A stretch of DNA of 64,000 nucleotides from Kingdonia uniflora (lineage: Eukaryota > Streptophyta > Magnoliopsida > Ranunculales > Circaeasteraceae): assembly GCA_014058105.1 (NCBI GenBank), contig JACGCM010002202.1, forward strand, positions 248,001 through 312,000, given 5' to 3'. The notes under the pieces are model-generated. The model ran no database searches. It was not told the origin of the DNA and worked only from the letters and a program-made list of their open reading frames with translations. Both the position numbers and the translations under genes were made by a program. Positions 1-10,922 of the stretch are shown here, piece by piece (the stretch's first letter is position 1; each line of letters begins with the position of its first letter).

Positions 1-1095
1 TTCGTCTGAGTATGTTGCCAAATATGATCCCAAGGGGCGTAGTGTGTTTCTCCGAAAGTTGTTGCAAGGCAAGACATGTGAGTATGAATTGGATTTGCCG
101 CCTTATATGTAGATGTATTTGGTGATTAATGCCGAGCATTTGAAGCTGTTTGAGCCGTCTCTTTTAGATGAAGACTCTCCAATCGACACTCGTCTACCGT
201 TAGTTGATGACTCATGGATGGAAAGAGAAGATCCATTGTAGGAGGATGGTATTCTGGAGAGAAATGTTCTGTTGGGAAACCGAGGGGGCAAATTGCAACA
301 TGGAAGCATAATACGATTAACAAGAACTCGAAGAACTAACTCTAACCAAAGAGAATTCGAACAAAGGCAATAAAACACATACACAAGGTTTAAATTAGGT
401 GAAAACCCTAAACAGGATCAAAACCACCCCCGACAAGCACGACGAATATATTATCACACTAAGGGTTATAAGAAGTTCCAGAGATCACTCTCACCTCTAC
501 CCTTACAGATAATCCCAGCAAGAAACCTTAGAAAAAAACCCAAGAAACCTTTCTAGAGCTAAACCCTAGATTTTTCCATTTTATTTCTCTAACTCTTTTC
601 TCCTGTACAGAGGCCTTTAACATACACTCTCTAATTATAGGCTTTTCATTAGGTCATCTTCGAAATACGCATCACAAGATAATCTATCGCTTTGAATTAA
701 ATCCCCTTCAAAACAAACTTAGAAACAAACAAACAGAGCCAAAGTCGTTCGAACGAGTCATGAGGTCGTTCGAACAACCATTTTATAATCCTTTAGAATT
801 TTGGCCCAAGAGCTATTTTCGTTCAAACGACCTCAGAAGTCGTTCAAACGACTTCAACGAAAACTCTGTCGTTCGAACGACTTTTACAGTTTTTGAGCCG
901 TATTCCTAACAAGTTCATACTACAAGACGGGGTGGTATTGAGTCGTTCCGAGTTGGGAAGAAATGTCTGCTACCTAGCAAGTCGAAGTGCTACAACAGGG
1001 AAATAGGCATCGCCGCATTCCCACATCTCCAGTTTTAGCTTGAGCAGGAGCTCAAGGCTCCTAAAGGGGGGAACCATGATCCAGGAAGATCTGAA
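1..1095 (+). mobile_element. 3' end of a Ty3/gypsy pol (integrase C-terminus), degenerate
   Basis: The first 300 bases translate, past internal stops, into the C-terminal tail of a plant Ty3/gypsy integrase. Recognisable pieces are a basic segment followed by 'LDLPPYM', 'NAEHLKLFEPSLLDE' and 'EDGILER', as in the region leading into a chromodomain-like tail. The same reading resumes after the inserted LTR at about 912, with 'RRGGIESFRVGKK' and 'FPHLQF', and ends in a purine-rich stretch near 1068-1085 that could be the polypurine tract. The fragment is interrupted by stops and by the LTR at 301-911, so it is a dead remnant. Its 5' part lies outside the window. The assignment to gypsy is firm; the chromovirus clade is an inference. 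Confidence 0.7.
301..911 (-). mobile_element. Solo LTR (reverse orientation) inserted in the gypsy fragment
   Basis: Read on the minus strand the block starts with TGTTAGGAATACGG at 911. Five near-palindromic sites built on CGTTCGAACGA follow between 730 and 890, then pyrimidine-rich sequence containing AAACCCTA-like motifs. It splits the gypsy reading frame, whose two halves lie on either side, so it is an insertion. The left edge is uncertain (about 301-312) and no matching 5-bp target duplication is visible. The same TTCGAACGA-rich promoter region appears in LTRs at 6884-7317 and 51576-52225, which suggests a copia family. Confidence 0.55.
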
Positions 1096-1101
1096 CAAGA
1101 C

Positions 1102-1690
1102 ATGAAGTTTTTCAATTTTCTATTCGAAGAGAATTGTTTTCTGTTCGAATACATTTCGGCCTGAGGTGTTTTATTCGAATAGATTAAAGTCTATTCGAAT
1201 ACATTTTATGTTATTTTTCTGTTCGAATACACGTTTATATGTGCTCGAATACATTTCGGCCTGAGGTGTTTTATTCGAATACATTAAAGTCTATTCGAAT
1301 ACATTTTATGTTATTTTTCTGTTTGAATACACGTTTATATGTGCTCGAATACATTTCGGCCTGAGGTGTTTTATTCGAATACATTACATTTTATTTATTC
1401 AAACAGAAACTTGTTCTGTTTGAACAGATGCGCGATTCAGCCTTTTTCTTTAGGCGTTAAAGGGAATATTCGTCATATTTTGTAACTAGGACTTGTAACC
1501 CTTATAAAATGGGCAAGACTAGGCATTGTTAGGTTATGTTAGATCTAGAAAGAGTTCTGATGAAGAAACCTAGGGTTTAGAGTAATTTGTTGTAATTAAC
1601 TTCGTTTTAAGCAATTAAAGCCTTTATTTTTCCCAATCAATTGATGTTCTTCGTACTTTTCAGCTAACTAGAGCTTCTCTATCGTATTGT
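1102..1690 (+). mobile_element. LTR, probably the gypsy 3' LTR, with tandem-repeat U3
   Basis: This LTR-like block begins with TG directly after the purine-rich end of the gypsy fragment. Its upstream half consists of a 100-bp tandem repeat. Its downstream half (about 1500-1690) matches, in reverse orientation, the block at 6884-7080 in intron 7 of the OXA2-like gene: both hold a CTAGGGTTT-type stretch, TTTTTCCCAATCAATTG and a GTTCTTCGTACTTTTCAG segment. The exact right end is not clear. It is either the 3' LTR of the gypsy fragment or a separate solo LTR. Confidence 0.5.
1141..1400 (+). repeat. Tandem repeat, 100-bp period, about 2.6 copies
   Basis: The segment ACATTTCGGCCTGAGGTG recurs at 1151, 1251 and 1351, exactly 100 bases apart. 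Each unit holds several copies of ATTCGAATACATT. The copies are nearly identical, so the expansion is recent compared with the surrounding element. Confidence 0.9.
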
Positions 1691-1699
1691 GAATTACTT

Positions 1700-2465
1700 T
1701 TTGTGCATATGCTCACATATCGCTTCAACACTTTCATGGGGAGTAACTTGCCTCGAAATATAATTCACCGTCATTTTGTTATCGTTGACAATTGTGATTT
1801 TTGAGTCTGTTAATTTGGGTCTGTCAGTAAGCTCAAGGCCGCTCGTAGATAGATTGCAACTTAGCATACTGAATGTTACAGGCCATACTCTTCCCAACAT
1901 CCATCCCCAAGCTCTTGGCAGGATCAGTATACTACAGATTACACAGCCGACCCGGAAAAAAAAACTTCACAGTAGTAATTCAAAACATTTATATTTTGCC
2001 GTCATACACTATGATGGTGCCCCTTACCACAACTTCGTTGTATAACATGTTTCAGTTTCTTCCACAATCTTTAGTTCCTCAATTCCACTTGGTTGTCACA
2101 ACTACTTTTCTCGTCCATATCTTCTTGGAGATTTCAAACCTTATGCTTGTAGCATATACTCACAAACTTAGTATTTGCAATATTTTCAAAGAAATGGTAT
2201 GAGAAGGCGCGCAGTTGAGATTGGTGTAGGTAAATCTATCACACCAATCCCTTATGTGTTAAGATATTTCTTAAGATACAATATAAATCCTTTTTGACAT
2301 AATCACCCAAAACAATCACACAAATCACCCCTAATTTCAGCTCACCAAATCAAACTGCTAAACCAAAACCATACACGCAAACCTCACAACAAAACCCTCT
2401 TATAACTCATGAACGCCACCACCCCCAACTAACGACAATATCATGCACTAGTACCATATTCTCTC
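1700..2465. other. Non-coding stretch, nothing recognised
   Basis: AT-rich sequence with short open frames on both strands but no recognisable domain, splice pattern or repeat end. The last 250 bases are CA/AC-rich and lead into the CYP86B pseudogene; they may be its old promoter. Confidence 0.5.
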
Positions 2466-3205
2466 ATGAACCCTTGTAACCAAACCAATCTCTCCTCAGG
2501 CAAATTCTCCATCCGAGACACCATGTTCGGACGATTTTTCATCTTGTCCGAGGTCCAAAGCGCTGAGGTTTTCCTCGCTTTTGTTTTCTTTGTGGTTATA
2601 CACTCTCTTAGGCAACAAAAACGACATGGTTTGCCCCTAAGGCCGTTTTTAGGGATGTTGTATTTGTTGCCTATTGGGGTTTGGGTGGGAATTTACGAGT
2701 GGATTGCTGGTTTACTACGCCGTAAAAATGGGACGTTTACGTTTAAGGGTCCGTGGCTTAGTAGTCTCAATTGTGTGCTTACTTCCGATCCCCCGAAACT
2801 TGGAATATCTTCTTAAGACAATTTGTTTCCCCAAAGGCAAGTATTTTCTTAATACCATGCATGATCTTTTGGGGGACAGTATTTTTAACGCGAATGATGA
2901 GATTTGGCAGCGTCAGAGGAAAACCACGAGTATTGAGTTCCATTCGTCCGATTTTAAGAGGATGACTAATGGAGTCATTGATTGAACTAATGACTAATTT
3001 AGTCCCATAAACTTGCAAGATGTTCTCTTAAGACTTACTTTCGATAATGTCTGCATGATCGCCTTTGGCAGACCCGGGTTGCCTTCAACTGGGTTTACTA
3101 GACATCCTGTTTGCTCAGGCTTTCTAAGATACACAGAGCAGAGTTTGTTGCTGAGCCTGAGAATATTTGGGAAAAAAATCTTTCAGTCGTTTCCCACCTT
3201 GTAGC
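2466..3205 (+). pseudogene. Truncated cytochrome P450 pseudogene, CYP86B-like
   Basis: The translation matches the N-terminal part of CYP86B-type P450s, which hydroxylate fatty acids for suberin and cutin in the endoplasmic reticulum. Visible parts in order: a hydrophobic N-terminal anchor (VFLAFVFFVV), a proline-rich hinge, 'NGTFTFKGPWLSSLNCV', 'KGKYFLNTMHDLLGDSIFNA', 'EIWQRQRK', 'FHSSDFKRMT', and '[19 protein letters not shown]'. The frame shifts at a C-run near 2790. About 30 residues are missing or scrambled around 2975-3010, and similarity fades after about 3120. The oxygen-binding helix, ExxR and haem-cysteine motif are all absent, so the copy cannot be active. It ends only about 100 bases before the OXA2-like start codon. 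Confidence 0.85.
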
Positions 3206-3309
3206 GGTACACTTTAAGTGTAAATGAAACCTGCAAATCAATGTACAAGTACAACAATGATCTAAAACCTGCAAATCAACCTCAAATCTCCAACAAAAGA
3301 ACGACGATT

Positions 3310-6300
3310 ATGTTACGTTGTATTCGTCGTCTCTCAATCATCTCTTCGTCGTCGTTTTCCTCCATTGTTTCTCGTTCAATTCACACTCAAATCTCAACCT
3401 CTCTCTTCTTCTTCTCCTCTCCTTCAAACATCTCCAACTTCACCCACACATCTCAACCTCCATCACTCACGAATTGGGGTTCTCCCAACTTTTCTAATAA
3501 TGTCTCATTTCGGTCCTTCTCTGCCCATTCTTCCTTAATTAGTAGTAATACTCAAAATGAGGTCTTGAATCTCGAATTTGATAGAGTTGCAGAGGGAGGA
3601 GTGGTTGTTGGTGGTGGTGATCATTGGTATGATCCGTTTGTTGAGACGACTGTTTCTGTATTCGATGGATACCATCATCTCTCTGGGTTTCCTTGGTAAG
3701 AAAGTTCTTACTTTGGTAGATTATGTTGTGCGAGGTGTATCCCAAGTGTTTGAGTTTATGCTTCAAATGGGGTTGTGAAAACTGGGGTTTTGCTTTTGTG
3801 TTACTAGGACATAAAAAAAGAGTGATTTTTTTGTTGTTGTATGCTTCATTTCATCTTATGTGCGAGTGTATTGTCGAGATTTTGTTACCCTTTTGTTTGT
3901 TTGTTTTTCCTTTTCTTTGTATGTCAAACTGAAATTTATGAGCTTTGAGTAAATATATTGGAATTTTATGGAAGGTAATAAAACTTCATGGCGAAATGTG
4001 GTGAGATACTAAATTGTTTCGTCTTTTGAATGGTGTTTCAGGTGGGTGATAATTGCGAGCTCTACTTTGGCTCTTAGAGTGGCATTGCTTCCTGTGCTTA
4101 TTCTGCAGATGAAGAAGATGAAAAGGTTTGCGGAGCTGTTCCCCAAGTGTGAGTCTAAACATCAATTATTTTCTTTTTGTTTATCATATGTAGGAAACAA
4201 ACATTTTTCTACCCATTGTCGATGCTTGAATCATGCAATTTGATACATTTTTGTGTCTACTGAGACTTAATGGTGATTTTTTAGTTGACAGAGAAAGAAA
4301 AATCTCCATGCTAGCGTACTTCAACAATGTAACATACTTTTCTGTTATCTTTTCTGACTTCCGTATTCATTTCTCAAAGTGCCTCCTCCGTTCCCACCAC
4401 CTCTCTCAGGAAAAACTTACCGAGAACAGTTTTTGGAGTTTAGGAAGGAAAAGCGAGCAGTTCAGTGCCCTTCGGTTTTATGGGGTCTAGCATTCATTTC
4501 ACTTCAGGTAAAATTTGTGCATGCTCTACGGAAGCATAACATTTCATTTCGGATAATACGTCTTGTAGGTATATCTCATTCATCTGCTACTGATTACTTT
4601 TCTCTGATTTTTATAGTTGACTCAGAAATTTTATCATGTGCTTATTACAGATTCCATGCTTTCTCTTGTGGATGACTACATTTCGGACGATGTCACTAGG
4701 TCATCATCCCGGATTTGAATATGTAAGCAATTATAGTTTTGGCACTTAGGTCATATTAAACCTTTTCTTTATACTAGAACCATAATGTGAACATTGGCGA
4801 GCCCATAGAAAAATATGTTTACACTTCATTGTATGTTTACTTCAAGTAGATGATGAATTTCGTGTTATTATTTCAGGGTGGCACATTATGGTTCCAGAAC
4901 TTGACTGAATTCCCACACGGTGTTTTAGGCCCTGTTTTTCCTATGTTGATTGCTGGTTTGCATTATGTCAATATTCAGGTATTTTACTATGTTCATTATT
5001 CATCTCTTTTGCGTCAAATTTTAGTTTGAGATCAAATTTTTTAGGCATTTCCAAACTATAGTTATATTAGTTAGATACGTTCTGAACCACATAACTTTGC
5101 TGAATGCTTGACGGCACATCAAATAATCAATTAAATTCCATAATCATAGTAAAACATAATTGATAGGTCGTCTAAGCACGTTTCCTATGTGACCAATCTC
5201 TAGTAGTTTATTTTAGAGAATCCTCTAAATTAGGATTACTCTTGGTAGTTACCTTTTTTGTTGGGAGTGTAGAGAAAGGTGGAGATCTCCTATATTTATG
5301 AGAATCCTAAGAGAAGGAAAGTAGTGTTGAGTTTTGAGAGAGGAGAGAAACCCTAGATGGGTCTAGAGATAGCTTGTAGTCATTGATTGAATTGAATAAA
5401 AGAAATCGTTTTAATTTAGTATTGAGTAATTGCTTCCGAGCTCGTAGTTTGTAACAATAATATTTTCCGGCAATGCAACATGTATGTTGGATGTTATATG
5501 TGCAATCAAATCGTTTTTGTAACTATGTAGCATTAGAAAGGTGCTTGGCTTATGATGACATGTGAATATTAGAACTGCAAGTTGTCCTGATCCTCTCAAA
5601 ATTGTAGATAATTCTTGTATTGGTGCTGAACTCGACTTTACTATGTGTCCAGATATCTTTCAAGACATCCAATATTAACCAAGTCCCTGGCTTGCTAAGT
5701 TTATTAGCCAAAGTGAGTTGATACATTTCGCTTAGTATTAATGTTTTATTCTGCCTGCATAATTTGTTATTCTCATGACTATTTACATGCGATATAAGCA
5801 GCAGGATGTAATGGTGAGGCTAAATCATTATTCACATTCTTAGAGAGTTTTATTCTTGCATTCACATGGTGTTGCTTCTCCTTGCAGTCTTTCAAGTATC
5901 TAATGAGTAATGTACTCAAATGACGAACTTGTAATCTTTTGTTGCAGTACTACAAGTTCTATCTGAATATCCTCACGCTCCCTATATTTGCGGTTGGATT
6001 TTATATTCCTCAGGTATATAATTTTTGTCGTATGCAATTATTAATTGATACTTTTTATTTCATTGTTTTTCGTTAGTCTTAGTTTTCCCCTATTAATTAT
6101 TTTGTGTTAAGTTTGTGACTTTTTTTGCCATCGTTTTCTAAAAACTGCCAAAGAAATGTAATGTACCTTTTGAAGGTAGAATTTCTCATAGAATTCCATA
6201 TGTCTAATAAAGGCTTCAATGTTTTCTTCCTTTCCTTCAGATGCCCTTTGATTGACTACTAGGTACTCGAACAAACCACAACACCACCAATTTTCAAATG

Positions 6301-9300
6301 ATCCTCCCTCTACTTTGAAAAGGCTATGGAGAAAGGGTTGATAGCAAAAAGAATAAGAATGAAAGAATAATAGTTAAGATCCAGCTGTTACCAAATAAAG
6401 GAAAAGATAAAATTCCCTTCTACGAAAGTACTTTCTACCTACTCAAATCGCTTGTTCTATAGATAGAAAGCCGCATGCACCCTCTTGACCTAGAAAGCCG
6501 CCCTTAGGGTTCCTAGCTTTTGATTTGAGGTTGAGGCCTCTCCACCATAGACAAGAGCTAATTAACGATGGTTTGGTCAACAAGACCTATGGCTAGGCCG
6601 ATGCGCACAAATAGCTCCTTTTCACTCATGGTAAAGACTTGCGGAGCCTTCGCTAATTGTCGGCATTTGCATTACGTTAGCGTCACTATCGAAAAAGCGT
6701 CGGCTCAACCAACGCTTTGTAGCCTAGTCTTGGTTTCTATTCAAGTGAGCCCAACCCTTCTTTGCTAGAAGAGCGAGATCTATAGAAAGGAGCCATTAGA
6801 CTCTCTCTTTATAATGAAGTCTATGTCAATAGCGAGCGGCAACTAGATCTTCCCGTTAGTAAACGCACACCCGCTAATCCACAATACGATGTAGAAGCTC
6901 TAATTAGCTGAAAAGTACGAAGAACACCAATTGATTGGGAAAAATAAAGCTTCAATTGCTTAAAAAAAATGAAGTAATTACAAGAAATCACTCCAAAAAA
7001 AACCCTAGGCTTCTCTCAGCACTCTTTCTAGATCTAACCTAACCTAGAAAATAACTTAAGTTCCCTTTATATACTAGGGAACTCGAAAATCATAAAAGAG
7101 CGGATCTCGAGGCAAAACAACGCATGAGAATCAAAAAACACCGCCAAAGTCGTTCGAACGATTTTACGCCTAATTGGTCTAAACCCTAAAAAAGTAGACC
7201 AATCGTTCGAACGAAAACTCAACTCGTTCGAACGAAATATGGCTCTGGGCCAAAATTCCAGTGGGATGGAATTTGGTCGTTTGAACGACTCTCAACCTCG
7301 TTCGAACGACTTTGACAAATTTCCAAATTACCCTAGATCCTCCTGGATCACCCGCCAGCCGGTGGCAACCTAAGAGCGCAAGCAAAAGACTGGGGCGTCG
7401 ACTATCCGGGTTGGGTAGTGAGTCAACGTTGAAAAGTTGTCAGGGCGTCAGACCTTGTGTCCAGCATGAAATTGGCTACGGTTTCCCGATTGAAGATCCG
7501 TGGATCACAGACCTCTTTCCCCGCCACGACATGATGCTCATAATAAGAGATTCCAGCCTTTGCCTTATCCATCTCATTCGAAGAGGTTGCAAAGGCCACT
7601 ACCAACCGAACGGCATTACGGCACAAATGATTACCAGTTTTTTGAATAAATGTATGGATACCAGGTCAAAGTTTTCAAGTATGTGGTTAATAAGAGGAAT
7701 ACTGAGTTCATTTAAAAACAGTCCACGTGTAACATGCCACCTTGAACTGAAATTTTTACAGAAACTAACATTAATTCTTGGAAAACTAGAATAAACATTG
7801 AAAATTAAGTGAATTGACCTTTTTGAGGAGTCGTCTCAATGGCTTTATTCACGACTGCGTAGATTATTTGAGGACATAAGAGGTGTGCTGTTGATCAGAG
7901 CAAACACACTTACGATGGATAATGCTCTGGAAAAAAATAAAAAAACTAAACTAAACAGTTTTTGAAGAATACTTCTTCCATTATATTGCTATTTTCATGA
8001 CGGGAAGTTTGCATGTTTTACTTTGTTGGCTGTTGAACAGTCGTCTGCTTCTCTTTTGCTTTTTATTTTCTCCAAACTTAGGAAAAGAGGTCTATTTTGT
8101 GCTTGCTTTTGATCTTTTTTTCATCTCTGCCCAATAGGTTATAAATAAATGCATCTTCATTTATCCTAAAGAATAAGGTTATCGAGGAAAAAAATTGCAA
8201 AAATTTCTATTTTTCTCTTGAAAATATTCCTTATCTTTCTATGTGGGTGATATGTTTATTTCTTTGTTTCGCAGGGGAGTTTAGTGTACTGGGTTACTAA
8301 CAGTTCGTTAACTGTCATTCAGGTTTGTCCTGACACTTCATCACCTTATATTCCAGAGCAGTTATTGGCACGTATTGATATAATTACTTGGTTAGTTTAA
8401 AATGTGTCTTTGACATATTTTATCAGCGAGATATAAAGAATAACAATATAGCTGCCATTTGTTTCTATTTTCTTGTCTTTGGTTGTGTTTACCTTTCCTC
8501 CTCAGAATGTTTTTTTAGTGGTTATTAATATCTTTACCATTAAAACAAGATAGTATAATATTTAATACATTATATGCTTCTATTAATTTGCAGCAATTGA
8601 CTCTGAACCACACCGCATTGCGTGAGATACTGGGTCTCCCTGCCAAAAATGCTTCAATGAAGGAAAAATTTACCGAGGATTTGAGTACAGTTCAAATAAG
8701 AGAATTTGGTTCAGAAAAAGAGTACGAAATCCTTGTGCAGAACTTATCTCCTGATGAACTATTTTCTGTGAGTAGTGGAATATGAATATTCATCTATATT
8801 ATGTATGTTGCATCATTTTAGCTTTTCATGTATCTTTATGGGGTGAGACTTTTACAGCTATCTGTCCAAATGCTAGGGGAAGAAAAACAAGATAAAGCAA
8901 TTTCATTTCTAAGGTAATGCATTTGTCTTCTAATTTCTCACAATAGTTTTTTTTTATATTAAAAAAAATTTAACAAATGATTTTACCGTCTTTAGGGATG
9001 CCGGAACATTAATGTCTCTTGTCATGTCATGTCTTGAGATACAAAATTTTGTTTTCTTATGAATGCATATTTCATTTACACTCAAAGACAATTATGCACG
9101 AGGTATTCTTGTTTTCACATCTCTCGGTGCATGGAAGTATATTTTTGCCAACCAAGCTCTGTTTCTTTTCTTTGATGGTTTGTACCTTATGAGTAAATGT
9201 TGGCTACAGATTGGCACTTGAGAGGGATCCAAAACATGTGAGAGCTTTGGTCGTTCTGGGGCAGACTCTAATGCAGAAGGGAATGCTTGTGCCAGCTATT

Positions 9301-10168
9301 GAATACTTTGAGCGTTCTATATCTAAGGTTTGTTTCAGATTTTCTTATTTAAAGCTCATATTGGATTATTTTTCATTGATATTTTCAAATAATTACTATG
9401 TTTCTTTGATCAGTTATGTCTTGTTGGCTATCCAATAAAAGATGAGGAGATTGGTCTCTTGATTCTTGCATCTTCATGGGCGGGTGTTACATATATTCAG
9501 CAGGTAAATTGTTATACGTTTGAATGAGATATATCAAAATATGATTAGGCCGTGTTTGACATTGTTTTAGTTGGTGGCTTTAGGGCTTTTAGCTTCTAAT
9601 CTGGGTTTAGCTTTTTCTTATTTGTATAAATCCGAAGAAGGATAAAACGGGATATGGTACGCAAATTGTGGCCAGCCAAAAATCCTCGCTTAACTCGAGC
9701 TGTCCTTTATATGAACAATAGAGTTTATAATGACTAATTTCCTCCAGAGATTTTTCTCTTAACTTCATTCCCTAGACGATAGCCTTTGTGTCTTTGCTCC
9801 TTTACTGATATTATCTACCTATACTTTTTGGGCTTTGCAGGGGAGGATTCCTGAAGGTTTGGAACACCTAAAGAGAATAACATATTTTGACGAACCACAA
9901 GATCTTACGATCAAATCCCAGTATTATGAAAGTTTAAAATTGTTGGCAAGGTACAAATGCAAGATTATCATATCACAGTATCTGATTGAGCACTCTTTTG
10001 ACATGATTAAAACGTTATTCAAAAACATATTGGATCGAGATTCAACTTCACTGATCTGGTTTTTGCAGTGCTCTTACAGACGAGGGTCGAAAAACTGAAG
10101 CTGCAGAGTATCTGCAAAGGGCTGCTATCTATGATACAGCCAACACTGTACATTGCAGAAGTACTTAG
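3310..10168 (+). CDS. OXA2-type (YidC/Oxa1/Alb3) mitochondrial insertase with C-terminal TPRs
   Basis: Fourteen exons sum to 1617 nt (538 aa plus stop): 3310-3695, 4042-4148, 4380-4507, 4651-4722, 4877-4978, 5653-5712, 5948-6013, 8275-8322, 8594-8767, 8858-8913, 9210-9327, 9414-9503, 9841-9950, 10069-10168. All introns are GT-AG and the frame is kept throughout. Residues 1-100 are Ser/Arg-rich, like a mitochondrial presequence. The insertase core (about 125-323) shows the membrane segments 'WWVIIASSTLALRVALLPV', 'IPCFLLWMTTF', 'VLGPVFPMLIAGLHYV' and 'GSLVYWVTNSS'. Residues 375-530 hold TPR helices such as 'KAISFLRLALERDPKHVRAL'. This order is that of plant OXA2 proteins (Arabidopsis At3g44370/At1g65080); OXA2b is reported to help insert COX2 for complex IV. 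The start chosen is the Met opening the presequence; an in-frame ATG lies at 3241. No lesions were seen. Intron 7 is enlarged by transposon DNA. Confidence 0.93.
5050..5450 (+). mobile_element. Possible solo LTR in intron 5 of the OXA2-like gene
   Basis: The middle of intron 5 holds LTR-like features in order: a TATATTTATGAGAAT box near 5291, a leader ending in AAACCCTAGATGGGTCT, and AATAAAAG near 5395 followed by a T-rich stretch. Clear TG..CA ends and a target duplication were not found, so this is a weak call; it may be ordinary intron sequence. Confidence 0.3.
6240..7640. mobile_element. Foreign block in intron 7 of the OXA2-like gene
   Basis: Intron 7 (6014-8274) is much longer than its neighbours. 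From about 6240 it holds a comparatively GC-rich segment (about 6460-6880), then a reverse LTR (6884-7317), then a second GC-richer piece (7318-7640) with an uninterrupted minus-strand frame of 67 codons that I do not recognise. The block reads as one or more insertions. The GC-rich part is unlike the surrounding DNA and resembles organellar intergenic DNA in composition, but I cannot confirm that. Confidence 0.5.
6884..7317 (-). mobile_element. Reverse-oriented LTR, TTCGAACGA-rich family
   Basis: On the minus strand the block starts TGTCAAAGTCG at 7317. It contains four CGTTCGAACGA-type palindromes (7150-7310), then a CCTAGGGTTT-like stretch. It ends with a segment (about 6884-7080) similar to 1500-1690 on the plus strand. 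No internal coding sequence follows, so it is probably a solo or broken LTR. Target duplications were not found. Confidence 0.55.
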
Positions 10169-10385
10169 TTTTCATGGAACAAAGTCATGGTAAATTATAT
10201 CAAGCAATGCTGTATTATACACATGGGGAGCTTCTGCCCATTTCGTAGTTATGCCCTATTACACAAGTAATATTATTTTTTTGGTGAACAATTTTACTGA
10301 TAATGTAATTTGTACTCGTAAATAAATTTTGTATATAACAATTGATTTTTCCTGAGTCTATAAAAGAATTTTTAGTTCCGCAGTT

Positions 10386-10452
10386 TTCCAGAATGTTTGT
10401 CATTCCTGTTGTGCATTTTTCCAGAATGTTTGTCATTCCTGTTGTGCATTTT
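10386..10452 (+). repeat. 33-bp tandem duplication downstream of the OXA2-like gene
   Basis: The segment CCAGAATGTTTGTCATTCC occurs at 10388 and again at 10421, followed each time by TGTTGTGCATTTT; the period is 33 bp. It lies about 220 bases after the OXA2-like stop codon, in or near the 3' untranslated region. Confidence 0.9.
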
Positions 10453-10560
10453 GTAAAAGATTTTGACATAGAAATCCATCATATTCTACTGAGCATGATT
10501 TTGTTTTCAGACGCAACTCCTCTGATGAGGTATACAAGCCTGCTGAACACTGTCCCAGAA

Positions 10561-10630
10561 TGCAGTGAGCATGTATCAAACACGCGACTTTCAGATCAGT
10601 CTGATGCTCTCCCAACTGAGCTATCCTTGC
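10561..10630 (-). pseudogene. tRNA-Phe (GAA) pseudogene with the anticodon deleted
   Basis: The minus strand follows plant nuclear tRNA-Phe closely. The D-arm segment GGATAGCTCAGTTGGGAGAG is intact (box A), the anticodon stem CAGAC/TCTGA-type sequence is present, and the T arm reads GCGTGTTTGATACATGC (box B altered). The 3' end is CACTGCA. Compared with the known gene, three bases are missing at the anticodon loop (ACTGATCT where ACTGAAGATCT is expected), leaving 70 instead of 73 nt. Acceptor positions 3-4 are also changed. It cannot decode Phe codons. It could be a dead tRNA copy or the head of a tRNA-derived SINE, but no SINE body was recognised. Confidence 0.85.
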
Positions 10631-10922
10631 ACTTGATATTAGCTTTTTTAAGTTACAAGAAGATGACTACCACATTTAACTCAAGGTAGATCATTATTTA
10701 TTTGATGATGATTAATAGCAATTACAAGCGAAGAGGAAACCAATCAAAAGACCTTCAACAAACTCACTATCTGAAAATCTAAATCTCTTTCCCTCACCGC
10801 CCTAACTTTGCCAAGGGATGGATACATTCATACAACAACATACCAAAATACAAATATGTACAACCACTGGCGAGTCATATAGCCTCGCTTTTATGCTTAA
10901 CAAAAAACCCCAATTCAACTCA

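Noticed and set aside
720..900. TTCGAA clusters as heat-shock elements
   Set aside because: Heat-shock elements need TTC and GAA separated by two bases; here they are adjacent, so the spacing is wrong.
1694..2202. Overlapping frames on both strands
   Set aside because: Neither strand gives recognisable protein; no consistent splice sites.
7423..7626. 67-codon minus-strand frame in intron 7 of the OXA2-like gene
   Set aside because: Reads like real protein in composition, but I recognise no family and it lies in an insertion; left as part of the foreign block.
8998..9050. Possible extra exon between exons 10 and 11 of the OXA2-like gene
   Set aside because: An AG precedes it but no donor follows, and direct joining of exons 10 and 11 gives perfect TPR spacing and frame.
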